In this document: positions 17,274 to 25,062 of the stretch, in pieces
Position numbering within the stretch: the first letter of the stretch is position 1
Layout of the letters: every line of letters starts with the position of its first letter
DNA from: Nitrobacter sp051912485
Lineage (GTDB): Bacteria; Pseudomonadota; Alphaproteobacteria; Rhizobiales; Xanthobacteraceae
DNA length: 64,000 bases
NCBI RefSeq assembly: GCF_051912485.1
Contig: NZ_CP196822.1
Coordinates: forward strand, 3,286,001 to 3,350,000
Reading direction: 5' to 3'
Made by a program: the position numbers and the translations under genes
Notes under the pieces: generated by a model
What the model was told of the DNA's origin: nothing
The model's database searches: none
Seen by the model: only the letters and a program-made list of their open reading frames with translations

Positions 17274-18092
17274 ATGACCCGGACGCCCCCTTTCGACTGG
17301 TCCGCTATCCACTGGCCCGATATTCCGCCAACGGCCGCGGCGAACTGGATCGCGGTGCTGCCGCTGGCGGCGACCGAGCAGCACGGGCCGCATCTGCCGC
17401 TCACGACCGACGTGCTGATCGCGGAAGCCTATCTTGCGCGGGTCCGCGAGCTGCTGCCGCCGGACGTTCCCGCGACTTTTCTGCCAGTGCAGCCGGTCGG
17501 CATTTCCACGGAGCACACGGATTTTGCCGGCACGCAGACGTTGACCAACGAGGAGGCGCTCAGGGCCTGGACCGCGCTGGGCGAAGACGTGGCGCGGAGG
17601 GGAATCAGAAAAATCGTGATGGTGTCCAGCCACGGCGGCAACAGTGCCGCCATGACAATGGTGGCGCAGGACTTGCGCGCGCGGCATCGGTTGCTCGCGG
17701 TCACCACCGCATGGTCGCGCTTCGGCGTGCCGGATGGCCTGTTCGATGCGCAGGAGTTGCGCCATGGCATTCATGGCGGCGCGGTCGAAACCTCGATCAT
17801 GCTGGCGCGCCACCCGGATGAGATACGACGCGACGGGATTGCCGACTTCCGCCCTGCAAGCATTGCGATCGAAAAGACCTATCGCTGGCTCGGCACGCAA
17901 CGGCCCGCGCCGTTTGCCTGGCAGACGCAGGACCTTCACCCGAGCGGCGCCGTGGGCGATGCGACGCAGGCCTCCGCGGAAAAGGGCGAACGGCTGCTGG
18001 AGCACGGCGCACGTGCGTTCTGCGAATTGCTGGCCGACATGACAAGGTTCGATCCGGTAATTCTCAGAGGCAACCCGCGCGATCGGGACTGA
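17274..18092 (+). CDS. Creatininase-family amidohydrolase
   Basis: A 272-residue metal-dependent hydrolase. Family metal-site motifs are visible: ATEQHGPHLPLTTD (33-46, with Glu, His and Asp ligands), VSSHGGNSAAM and HGGAVETSIML. The family includes creatininase, the ArfB formamide hydrolase of riboflavin/F420 biosynthesis and MftE, so substrate is not fixed by similarity. It is transcribed away from an NMT1/ThiY-like importer, which suggests that the imported compound may be its substrate; that link is inferred from position only. Confidence 0.9.
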   Translation: MTRTPPFDWSAIHWPDIPPTAAANWIAVLPLAATEQHGPHLPLTTDVLIAEAYLARVRELLPPDVPATFLPVQPVGISTEHTDFAGTQTLTNEEALRAWTALGEDVARRGIRKIVMVSSHGGNSAAMTMVAQDLRARHRLLAVTTAWSRFGVPDGLFDAQELRHGIHGGAVETSIMLARHPDEIRRDGIADFRPASIAIEKTYRWLGTQRPAPFAWQTQDLHPSGAVGDATQASAEKGERLLEHGARAFCELLADMTRFDPVILRGNPRDRD

Positions 18093-18228
18093 ACCGTTAA
18101 CCCTTCGAACAATCGCTACCGCCGTGAAACCGAACTGAAACCAAACTTTTTCGAACCGAAATCGGTGACGCCTCCACCAAATGGGCATGCCGGCCAGACG
18201 GGCCGCGCCAACATGATGGAGTTTTCAA

Positions 18229-18489
18229 ATGTCGCTCAAGACCAAGATCGCTGCCGTCGCACTCGTTGCTATCACCGCCACCGGCATGGTCGCGGGTTCA
18301 ACACAGCACGCCGATGCCAGGGGCCTGGGTCTCGGCCTCGGTATCGCTGCCGGCGTGATCGGCGCGGCGGCGGTCGGCAGCGCCATCGCGGCTGACAGTT
18401 ATGACTACGACGGCTATCGCCGCTGCGGCTGGGTTCGCCAGTACGACACGTTCGGCAACTATGTCGGCCGCGTCCGTGTCTGCGATTGA
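18229..18489 (+). CDS. Small exported glycine-rich protein
   Basis: An 86-residue protein. A signal peptide (about 1-30, ending HADAR) is followed by a Gly/Ala-rich hydrophobic stretch (GLGLGLGIAAGVIGAAAVGSAIAA) of membrane-spanning length, and a C-terminal segment YRRCGWVRQYDTFGNYVGRVRVC with two cysteines. Proteins of this design are common in rhizobia and have no known function. GGAG lies ten bases ahead of the start, and a strong hairpin terminator follows. Confidence 0.75.
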   Translation: MSLKTKIAAVALVAITATGMVAGSTQHADARGLGLGLGIAAGVIGAAAVGSAIAADSYDYDGYRRCGWVRQYDTFGNYVGRVRVCD

Positions 18490-18553
18490 TCAGGTCAACG
18501 TCATCTGCCCGCGACTGAAACGGGCCGCTCAACAATCGTCCCTCGACTGAAAA

Positions 18554-18581
18554 CGACCCGCCCATTTCATTGGGCGGGTCG
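18554..18581 (+). terminator. Strong hairpin after the glycine-rich protein
   Basis: CGACCCGCCCA (18554-18564) pairs with TGGGCGGGTCG (18571-18581), 11 bp around TTTCAT. It is followed by CTTCGTCT rather than a pure T-run, but the stem strength and position 65 bases after the stop fit a terminator. Confidence 0.7.
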
Positions 18582-18927
18582 CTTCGTCTGTACGCTCCCG
18601 CCGTTCCGGTCGCATCCCATGACGAGAAACCGACGTCACCGGCGACGCCGAACAGCCAGCTGACCGCTGTTGCATCGTTGTCATTGGATAATGGCAAGCA
18701 AGATTCGTCCTATTGATACCAGTTGCTATTGCGAATTAGTTGCAATAATAATCGGGAATAAGTTCATCTGGACCTGATCCGCGGGCGAATCAACGGGAGA
18801 ATGGCGATATCAAACCGGTCGCGGATCGGCGATCGCGCCTTGCGGACCGAGAGACCAGGTGAGGCGTTGCGATCAATGGGGCGATAATGACCAATACGGG
18901 GCCTTACCAGTCCGAGCGGACGGTCCG
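18582..18927. other. Upstream region of the porin gene (346 bp)
   Basis: No gene is visible. The stretch 18670-18770 is clearly richer in A and T than its surroundings and holds an inverted repeat at 18727-18747, so the promoter of the porin fusion is probably here. Confidence 0.5.
18727..18747. promoter_or_regulatory. Operator-like inverted repeat ahead of the porin
   Basis: TATTGC (18727-18732) and GCAATA (18742-18747) form a perfect inverted repeat separated by nine bases in an A+T-rich patch about 180 bases before the porin start. The shape suits a dimeric repressor or activator; the regulator is not identifiable from the site. Confidence 0.35.
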
Positions 18928-20943
18928 ATGAATGCAATCCGGCCACTCCGGCTACGGTGCAGGAAGCAGGTTGTGCTGGCCGGGGTAGCGCTGGGAGCGC
19001 TGGCACTGGGCGACTCGGCCGTCGCCGCCGATGTCAGCGCATCCCTCCTGCCGGCGAAAGCAGTGGCCCGCCCGGTGATCGACTGGACCGGCCTGTATTT
19101 TGGCGCCCATGCCGGGTTCGGCGGCGGCCGATCCACAGCTATGCTCGTCGATCCCGCGGCGATCACCGGTCGCAGCGATTTCGGCGGCAGCATCGGCGGC
19201 GTTCAGGCCGGCTACAATGTCCGGCTTCCCTCTGGACTGCTGCTCGGCATCGAAACCGATGTCTCGTTCCCAAGCTACATCGAGTCCAATTCGATCGTCT
19301 CAAAGCTTTCGAGTGCGCGCTCCGATGTCACCCACCAATGGGACTTCATCGGATCAGCGCGCGGACGGGTCGGCTATGCAACGGGCCCGTGGCTCGCCTA
19401 TGCCAGCGGCGGTCTGGCCTGGGCCGGCGAGCGCTATCTCAATAGCCTGCCATCAGGAGATCAAGAGAAAGCGTTGAATATCCGGCTCGGCTGGGCCGCC
19501 GGCGCGGGGCTTGAATACGCCTTCGCACCGCACTGGAGCGCGCGACTCGAATATCTCTACTACCAGTTCGACAAGACGAACGTTCAGTTTCCGTCGGCCG
19601 CGCAATACGCCGCGACGATGGATTTTCAGTCGATCCGCATCGGCCTGAACCGCAAGCTCGGCGGGTCGGCCGGCACCGCCGATCTCTCGCTGACGTCTCT
19701 GACAAATCCTGAATCCGACCGCTGGGAGATTCACGGCCAGACCACCTATCTCGGCCAAGGCTATCCATCCTTCCGCGCGCCCTACAGCGGCGTCAACAGC
19801 CTGACACCCGCCGCACAATATCAGGCGTCGTGGAGCAACAGCCTGTTTTTGAACGCGCGGCTGTGGGACGGCGGCGAGGTCTATTACAATCCCGAACTGC
19901 TTCAGGGTTTTGGGCTCAATGACACCGTGGGCGTGGCAGGTTTCCCGAGCGGCGAGGCGCAAAAATCCAACTTCCCCTATCCGCACTACAACACCTCGCG
20001 GCTGTTCGTGCGCCAGACTTTCGGCTTCGGCGGCGAGCAGGAAGAATTGGCGAGCGGACCGGCACAGATCGCCGGCAAGGCGGACATCTCGCGGCTGACG
20101 GTCCAAGCCGGCAAGTTCGCCGTCACCGACGTGTTCGATGGCAACGCCTATGCCAAGGACACCCGCAAGGACTTCATGAACTGGTCGCTGTGGGCGCCGG
20201 GCGCCTTCGACTACTCTGCGGACAAGGTTGGCCTCAGCTACGGCGTCACCGCCGAACTCAACCAGAAACAGTGGGCGCTGCGCGGCGGCTATTTTCTGAT
20301 GGACGCGGAATCGAACTCGAACAGTTTCGACACCCGCCTGCTCCAGCGTGGCGAGTATGTGCTGGAACTGGAGACGCGCTATTCGCTGCTGGGCCAGCCC
20401 GGCAAAATCCGCACCATCGGCTGGCTCAACAGCGCCTACATGGGCAGCTATCGCGAGACGCTGAATGATCCGGCTCTCAATCTCGACATTGCGCAGACCC
20501 GCACCGGCCGCATCAAGTATGGTTACGCCGCCAACGTCGAGCAGGCTGTCACCGACGATATCGGACTGTTCGGCCGCTGGAGCTGGAATGACGGCAAGAC
20601 CGAAATCATGGCGTTCACCGACATCGATGCCAGCCTCGCGCTCGGCACCTCGATCAAGGGCACGCATTGGGGGCGGCCGGACGATGTGATCGGTCTCGGC
20701 GGCGCGATCAATGCCTTGTCAAAGGATCATCGCGACTTCATCGCCGCCGGTGGCCTCGGCGTTCTCATCGGCGACGGTCAGCTCAACTACCGCAATGAGC
20801 GCGTGCTGGAAGCTTACTATGCCTATGCGCTGGACAAACAGTTCACGCTGACCGCGGACTATCAGTTCATTACGAACCCCGCTTACAACGCCGACCGCGG
20901 CCCGGTGCACGTGTTTTCCGGACGGCTGCACGGGGAGTTCTGA
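18928..20943 (+). CDS. Outer-membrane fusion: Omp31-like barrel plus OprB carbohydrate porin
   Basis: A 671-residue protein. After a signal peptide (1-34, ending AVAADVS) comes an Omp25/Omp31-type eight-strand barrel at about 53-244, with DWTGLYFGAHAGFGGG at its start and SIRIGLNRKL as its last strand. A short linker leads to an OprB-type porin at about 262-671 (WEIHGQTTYLGQGYPSF at its start, closing with HVFSGRLHGEF, a C-terminal Phe typical of outer-membrane proteins). Either part alone is a full outer-membrane protein, so this is a natural fusion of two barrels or of a modified periplasmic-facing module with a porin. The start at 18928 is chosen for the signal peptide. Confidence 0.85.
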   Translation: MNAIRPLRLRCRKQVVLAGVALGALALGDSAVAADVSASLLPAKAVARPVIDWTGLYFGAHAGFGGGRSTAMLVDPAAITGRSDFGGSIGGVQAGYNVRLPSGLLLGIETDVSFPSYIESNSIVSKLSSARSDVTHQWDFIGSARGRVGYATGPWLAYASGGLAWAGERYLNSLPSGDQEKALNIRLGWAAGAGLEYAFAPHWSARLEYLYYQFDKTNVQFPSAAQYAATMDFQSIRIGLNRKLGGSAGTADLSLTSLTNPESDRWEIHGQTTYLGQGYPSFRAPYSGVNSLTPAAQYQASWSNSLFLNARLWDGGEVYYNPELLQGFGLNDTVGVAGFPSGEAQKSNFPYPHYNTSRLFVRQTFGFGGEQEELASGPAQIAGKADISRLTVQAGKFAVTDVFDGNAYAKDTRKDFMNWSLWAPGAFDYSADKVGLSYGVTAELNQKQWALRGGYFLMDAESNSNSFDTRLLQRGEYVLELETRYSLLGQPGKIRTIGWLNSAYMGSYRETLNDPALNLDIAQTRTGRIKYGYAANVEQAVTDDIGLFGRWSWNDGKTEIMAFTDIDASLALGTSIKGTHWGRPDDVIGLGGAINALSKDHRDFIAAGGLGVLIGDGQLNYRNERVLEAYYAYALDKQFTLTADYQFITNPAYNADRGPVHVFSGRLHGEF

Positions 20944-20950
20944 AGCAATG

Positions 20951-21006
20951 TCATTCCCAGATGCGCAATTGCGCATCGGCGCGCGCGAAGCGTGAACCCG
21001 GAATGA
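20951..21006. repeat. Nested palindrome between convergent genes
   Basis: TCATTCC (20951-20957) is inverted as GGAATGA (21000-21006), and between them GATGCGCAATTGCGCATC (20960-20977) is a perfect 18-base palindrome. It fills the gap between the porin and the glutamate-synthase-like gene and may terminate both. It looks like a dispersed repeat of the lineage. Confidence 0.7.
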
Positions 21007-21010
21007 CGAG

Positions 21011-22636
21011 TTACGATGCCGGCGCGAACGAATCCACCTGCGCCTGCGCCCAGGCGTCGCGGAAGCGCGGATCGGCAGTGCCGGCGAGCAGTTCGCCGGG
21101 CCGCAGCATCGGATAGAGCTGGTCGAACGACGCCACCTCAGTATTCGACACGCGCTGCGAGAAGTGAACCGGACGCAGCTCCCGCGGATGCTCCAGCCCC
21201 GCCGCCGCAATCAGTTCGGTCAGCGCCAACAGCGTGGCCTGGTGATAGTTGTAGACCCGCTCGAGCTTGTGCGGCACCACCACAGCGCGGTTGCGTGACG
21301 GATCCTGCGTGGTGATCCCGGTCGGGCAGCGATCGGTGTGACAGTTCAGCGACTGGATGCAGCCGAGCGCGAACATGAAGCCACGCGCCGAATTGCACCA
21401 GTCGGCGCCGAGCGCGATGGCACGCGCGATATCGAAACCGGTCGCGATCTTGCCGGACGCGCCGATCCTGATTCGGTCGCGCGCATTGATGCCGATCAGC
21501 GCGTTGTGGACGAAGTTGACGCCCTCGCGCATCGGCATGCCGAGATGATCCATGAATTCCAGCGGCGCGGCGCCGGTGCCGCCCTCCTTGCCGTCGACAA
21601 CGATGAAATCGGGGTAAATGCCGGTTTGCACCATCGCTTTGCAGATGGCGAGAAACTCCCATTTGTGCCCGATGCAGAGCTTGAACCCGGCCGGCTTGCC
21701 GCCCGACAGCCGCCGCATCTCGGCAATGAATTTCAGCATGCCGACCGGCGTCGAGAATGCCTTGTGATGGGACGGCGAAATGCAATCCTCGCCCATGCCG
21801 ACGCCACGAATGCTGGAAATTTCCTCGGAGACCTTGGCGGCCGGCAACACCCCGCCATGACCGGGCTTGGCTCCCTGGCTGATCTTGAGCTCGACCATCT
21901 TGATCTGGTCGTCGGCCGCGACGCGGGCGAATTCACGGGCATTGAAGCCGCCGTCACGGGTACGACAGCCGAAATAGCCGGAGCCGATTTCCCAGATCAG
22001 GTCGCCGCCATTTTCACGATGGTAGCGACTGACGCCGCCCTCGCCGGTGTCATGGGCGAAGTCACCCTTTTTGGCGCCAGCGTTAAGGGCGCGCACCGCA
22101 TTGGGGCTGAGCGCGCCAAAACTCATCGCGGAAATGTTAAAGACCGACGCCGAATAGGGCTTCGTGCAATCCGGTCCGCCGATGGTAATGCGGAATCTCT
22201 CCTCGGCATGAGGCTTCGGCGCCATCGAATGGTGCATCCATTCGTAGCCTTCGGCATAGACCTTTTCCTGGGTGCCGAACGGACGCTTGTCGAGCACCAT
22301 TTTCGCGCGCTGGTAGACCACCGAGCGGGTGTCGCGGCTGAACGGCATACCGTCCTTTTCGCTCTCAAAGAAATACTGCCGCATTTCCGGGCGGATTTCC
22401 TCGAGCAGGAAACGGATGTGCGCCGCGATCGGATAGTTGCGCAGGATAGCGTGACTCTTTTGCAGGAGGTCGCGGATGCCGAGCGCGGTCAGTGCGCCGA
22501 AGATCAGGATCGGAACGACCACCACCTTGAGGGTTTCGTGATCCTCGATCCCGAGACCGATCAGCAGCGCCGTGACCACGGCACAGATCGTCAGGACGAT
22601 GAAGCGCGGCGAAAAGGGAAGCAGCAACGTTTCCAT
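21011..22636 (-). CDS. Membrane-anchored FMN-binding glutamate synthase-like protein
   Basis: A 541-residue protein with two N-terminal hydrophobic helices (about 9-28 and 38-52) and a GltB-like FMN domain. It carries ISAMSFGALSPNAVRALN, the SQGAKPGHGG segment, DGKEGGTGAAP, and the cluster motif C-x5-C-x4-C in CIQSLNCHTDRCPTG that holds a 3Fe-4S centre in glutamate synthase. There is no N-terminal glutaminase domain, so it cannot draw ammonia from glutamine by itself; the real reaction is unknown. The ATG at 22636 is preferred for its GAGGA on the minus strand. Confidence 0.88.
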   Translation of the reverse strand: METLLLPFSPRFIVLTICAVVTALLIGLGIEDHETLKVVVVPILIFGALTALGIRDLLQKSHAILRNYPIAAHIRFLLEEIRPEMRQYFFESEKDGMPFSRDTRSVVYQRAKMVLDKRPFGTQEKVYAEGYEWMHHSMAPKPHAEERFRITIGGPDCTKPYSASVFNISAMSFGALSPNAVRALNAGAKKGDFAHDTGEGGVSRYHRENGGDLIWEIGSGYFGCRTRDGGFNAREFARVAADDQIKMVELKISQGAKPGHGGVLPAAKVSEEISSIRGVGMGEDCISPSHHKAFSTPVGMLKFIAEMRRLSGGKPAGFKLCIGHKWEFLAICKAMVQTGIYPDFIVVDGKEGGTGAAPLEFMDHLGMPMREGVNFVHNALIGINARDRIRIGASGKIATGFDIARAIALGADWCNSARGFMFALGCIQSLNCHTDRCPTGITTQDPSRNRAVVVPHKLERVYNYHQATLLALTELIAAAGLEHPRELRPVHFSQRVSNTEVASFDQLYPMLRPGELLAGTADPRFRDAWAQAQVDSFAPAS

Positions 22637-22990
22637 GAATCCTCGCTGAACCAACCCTTGCTAAAACCAATCCTTGCCGGCAAATCCGCTGCGAGCCGGC
22701 AGAACGAGCCCCCGACCCTGCCATCGCCGCGAAGGCGACGGTCTGCAGGGTCCCCGAGTTTGCCGGATATTACACGACATCCGCGGCGTTTGGACGCGCT
22801 GCCCTTCCTCAAATCACCGCAACTCTTGTGCATAACCGGGAACGCAAGACCTCGGCGCGTGTTACCCAGCGTTCGCATTGATTTCGGGGATCGTCGCCTT
22901 CCTTCCTTTTTCGTTTCAGGCCGCCGACAGGGTTTGGTGACGAGCATTGAAGGCGACCAAGTCCAGGAACTCACAAGATTCGATGGCATC
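22637..22990. other. Intergenic region (354 bp) with a long hairpin
   Basis: It separates the leftward glutamate-synthase-like gene from a small rightward gene. It holds the hairpin at 22714-22752 described separately. I see no further gene in it. Confidence 0.5.
22714..22752. repeat. Two-step hairpin
   Basis: GACCCTGC (22714-22721) pairs perfectly with GCAGGGTC (22745-22752); inside, TCGCC (22724-22728) pairs with GGCGA (22734-22738) around GCGAA. The total structure has 13 pairs with a small internal loop. It could be a repeat or part of a leader. Confidence 0.55.
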
Positions 22991-23149
22991 ATGGATATTG
23001 AGTTCCTAAAGCAACAGGCAGAACGCTGCCGCCGCCTCCTAAAGGGCACAGATCCGTTCACCGAAAAGCGCCTTCTCAAGCTCGCCGAAGAATACGAAGC
23101 CCGGATCAAGGAGCTTGAGAAACGCAACTCAGAACCTTGGAGCCATTAA
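22991..23149 (+). CDS. Small conserved-type protein (52 residues), unknown function
   Basis: A 52-residue soluble helical protein starting MDIEFLKQQAERCRRL and continuing with a second charged helix (EKRLLKLAEEYEARIKELEKR). Similar 50-60-residue proteins beginning with the same helix are widespread in Bradyrhizobium relatives, usually several per genome; none has an assigned function as far as I know. It is convergent with the MFS gene, with 16 bases between the stops. No strong ribosome binding site is visible. Confidence 0.7.
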   Translation: MDIEFLKQQAERCRRLLKGTDPFTEKRLLKLAEEYEARIKELEKRNSEPWSH

Positions 23150-23165
23150 GCGGCTATTGCGACCC

Positions 23166-24512
23166 TCACTCCGGTCGCTCCGCGAGGCGGGTTTCCGGCA
23201 TGAGGGTCCAGACCACCAGCAGGCCCGATAATGCCACAGCGGCCAACGCCATGAACGCGACGCCATGCCCGAACTGATCGCTCACATAACCGGCTACCAC
23301 CGTGCTGAGCGACGCGCCTATTCCGACGGCCGTGCCAATGATGCCTTGGGCGAGGTTGAAATGACCGGAGCCGAAGGCAACGTCGGCAACAATGAGAGGT
23401 ATCATGACGCCGAACACCGCGGCCGTGATGCCGTCCAGCACCTGCACGGCGACCAGCAGCGACGGATCGTGAACTGTTGCAAACAAGGCTCCTCGAAGAG
23501 CCAGCGCTGCGAAGGCGATCATGAGCAGCGGGCGGCGTCCCCATAGCTGAGCCTTCCGCCCGACAGAAGGTGACGTCAGGGCGACGATCGCCTGCGGGAC
23601 TATGATGCAGAGCGCGATCAACGCCGGCGCGCCCTCGCTTGAACGTTCGGTCACGATGCCCGCCATCAACGGCAGCATGGCGGCATTGGCAAACTGCAGC
23701 AGGAAAACCGTGCAGCCAAAAATAACCAGCGGCCGCTGACGCAGAAGATGGACGATGCTGGTCGCATCGGCATCCGGCTCGGCGCGCGCAATCGCCCCAT
23801 GGGCCTGTTCCGGATCGATTTCCCGGTCGCGGATTCGCGTGAGTGAAAATAGCGTCGCGACCGCAAACGCGAAACTCACCACAAACACCGCGCGACTCGA
23901 CAGCAGGTATCCGACGATGCCCATCACGCCCGCTGCCACGCCATTGCCAAGGGATGCGTAGCGCGCATTGCGTCCAAGTCTCTCGCCGATCGCTCGCGGC
24001 CCCACAAGACCGAGGCTGATCGCGGCGATCACGGGTCCGAGCACACAACTCGCCGCGGCATGCAGGATCGCCGCCAGCGCGATGACCGGAAAGATCGGCC
24101 AGGCCGCATAAGCGAGCGCGCTGGCACCAATCGTGGCGACGGCGAGCCCCGCGACCAGCCGCTCCGAGCGGGCCGCATCGATGATTGCGCCGCCCGGCAT
24201 CTGACCGATCAGACCGACGACCCCGCCGATCGACAGAATCAACCCGATCTCGGATTGCGTCCACTTCTGCGTGGTGAGATAGACCGCAACGAAAGGGCCG
24301 AATCCGGTCTGCACGTCCGCGAGGAAGAAGATGAACCAGTCGAGGCCGCGCTGGCTTTGTGCCGAAGGATGATGGTCCTGCGCGCCGGCCACCGGCGGCG
24401 GATGCACATCTCCGGCGCCCGCCCGCTGCTGGCGCGCGCTATCCGGGTCGGATGATCGTCGGGCCAGTCGCGCAAAGCGGATCGGATGTCCTCCCTGGTC
24501 AAGGACCGACAT
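23166..24512 (-). CDS. Major facilitator superfamily transporter
   Basis: A 448-residue protein with 12 predicted hydrophobic helices beginning at about residue 58 (LDWFIFFLADVQTGFGPFVAVYL). The loop MPGGAIIDAARSERL fits the MFS motif A region. The first 55 residues are hydrophilic and Gln/His-rich, unusual for MFS proteins, and the ATG at 24512 has no good ribosome binding site and overlaps the PRC-barrel gene by 14 bases, so the true start may be later. Substrate is unknown; it is probably a drug or metabolite efflux pump. Confidence 0.85.
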   Translation of the reverse strand: MSVLDQGGHPIRFARLARRSSDPDSARQQRAGAGDVHPPPVAGAQDHHPSAQSQRGLDWFIFFLADVQTGFGPFVAVYLTTQKWTQSEIGLILSIGGVVGLIGQMPGGAIIDAARSERLVAGLAVATIGASALAYAAWPIFPVIALAAILHAAASCVLGPVIAAISLGLVGPRAIGERLGRNARYASLGNGVAAGVMGIVGYLLSSRAVFVVSFAFAVATLFSLTRIRDREIDPEQAHGAIARAEPDADATSIVHLLRQRPLVIFGCTVFLLQFANAAMLPLMAGIVTERSSEGAPALIALCIIVPQAIVALTSPSVGRKAQLWGRRPLLMIAFAALALRGALFATVHDPSLLVAVQVLDGITAAVFGVMIPLIVADVAFGSGHFNLAQGIIGTAVGIGASLSTVVAGYVSDQFGHGVAFMALAAVALSGLLVVWTLMPETRLAERPE

Positions 24513-25005
24513 TGAGGGGTTGCAAGGCTCCCGACGCGCCCAGCACCACGACAGGCGCGCCCTCCTTGTATTCCGGCGCCGCCTTCACCTGATCCTGCGT
24601 CAGTTCGAGGCTGATGCTGTCGTTCGAGCCCTTCACCCCGCCAAAGTGGAGTGCATTCCAGTCAACCACGATCTTTCGGCTGCCAACCCCGAGAAAGCCT
24701 CCGAAATCGATCACGGCGGCGCGCGGCGCGCTCGTCCGGTCCACGATGACATCGACGATCCGCCCCATGTTCTGACCGCTCGTGCTTCGCACCTCGCGCC
24801 CCAGCACGCCATGGGCATCGGCGGGACCGATCACGGTGATCGATGGCGGCGGAACGGTGGTCTCGCTCGATGGCTTTGCGACCACCGGCGGGTTGGCGGG
24901 GGCTGGATTGGCCTGCGGCTGCGCGTCGTCAGCCATCACGTGCGTGGCGACGAAAACCAAAGCGGCGATCGAAAGAACGGCAATCGTCGAGCCTGACCGA
25001 GACAT
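24499..25005 (-). CDS. Exported PRC-barrel protein
   Basis: A 168-residue protein with a signal peptide (ending THVMAD), a Pro/Ala-rich linker (about 26-55) and a PRC-barrel domain (VLGREVRSTSGQNMGRIVDVIVD through VVDWNALHF). PRC barrels bind other proteins or RNA; exported ones are frequent in rhizobia and may sense stress, but no role is shown. GAGGA lies five bases before the start. The downstream MFS start overlaps its end, so the pair is co-transcribed. Confidence 0.87.
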   Translation of the reverse strand: MSRSGSTIAVLSIAALVFVATHVMADDAQPQANPAPANPPVVAKPSSETTVPPPSITVIGPADAHGVLGREVRSTSGQNMGRIVDVIVDRTSAPRAAVIDFGGFLGVGSRKIVVDWNALHFGGVKGSNDSISLELTQDQVKAAPEYKEGAPVVVLGASGALQPLNVGP

Positions 25006-25062
25006 GAATCCTCGCTGCCCAATTAAGTCATGGCGCGAACGCCGTTCGGTGTGTTCTTTGCA

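Noticed and set aside
21338..22990. Long plus-strand frame opposite the FMN glutamate-synthase-like gene
   Set aside because: The part before 22991 is an antisense shadow of GC-rich coding sequence; only the last 52 codons form a separate plausible gene.
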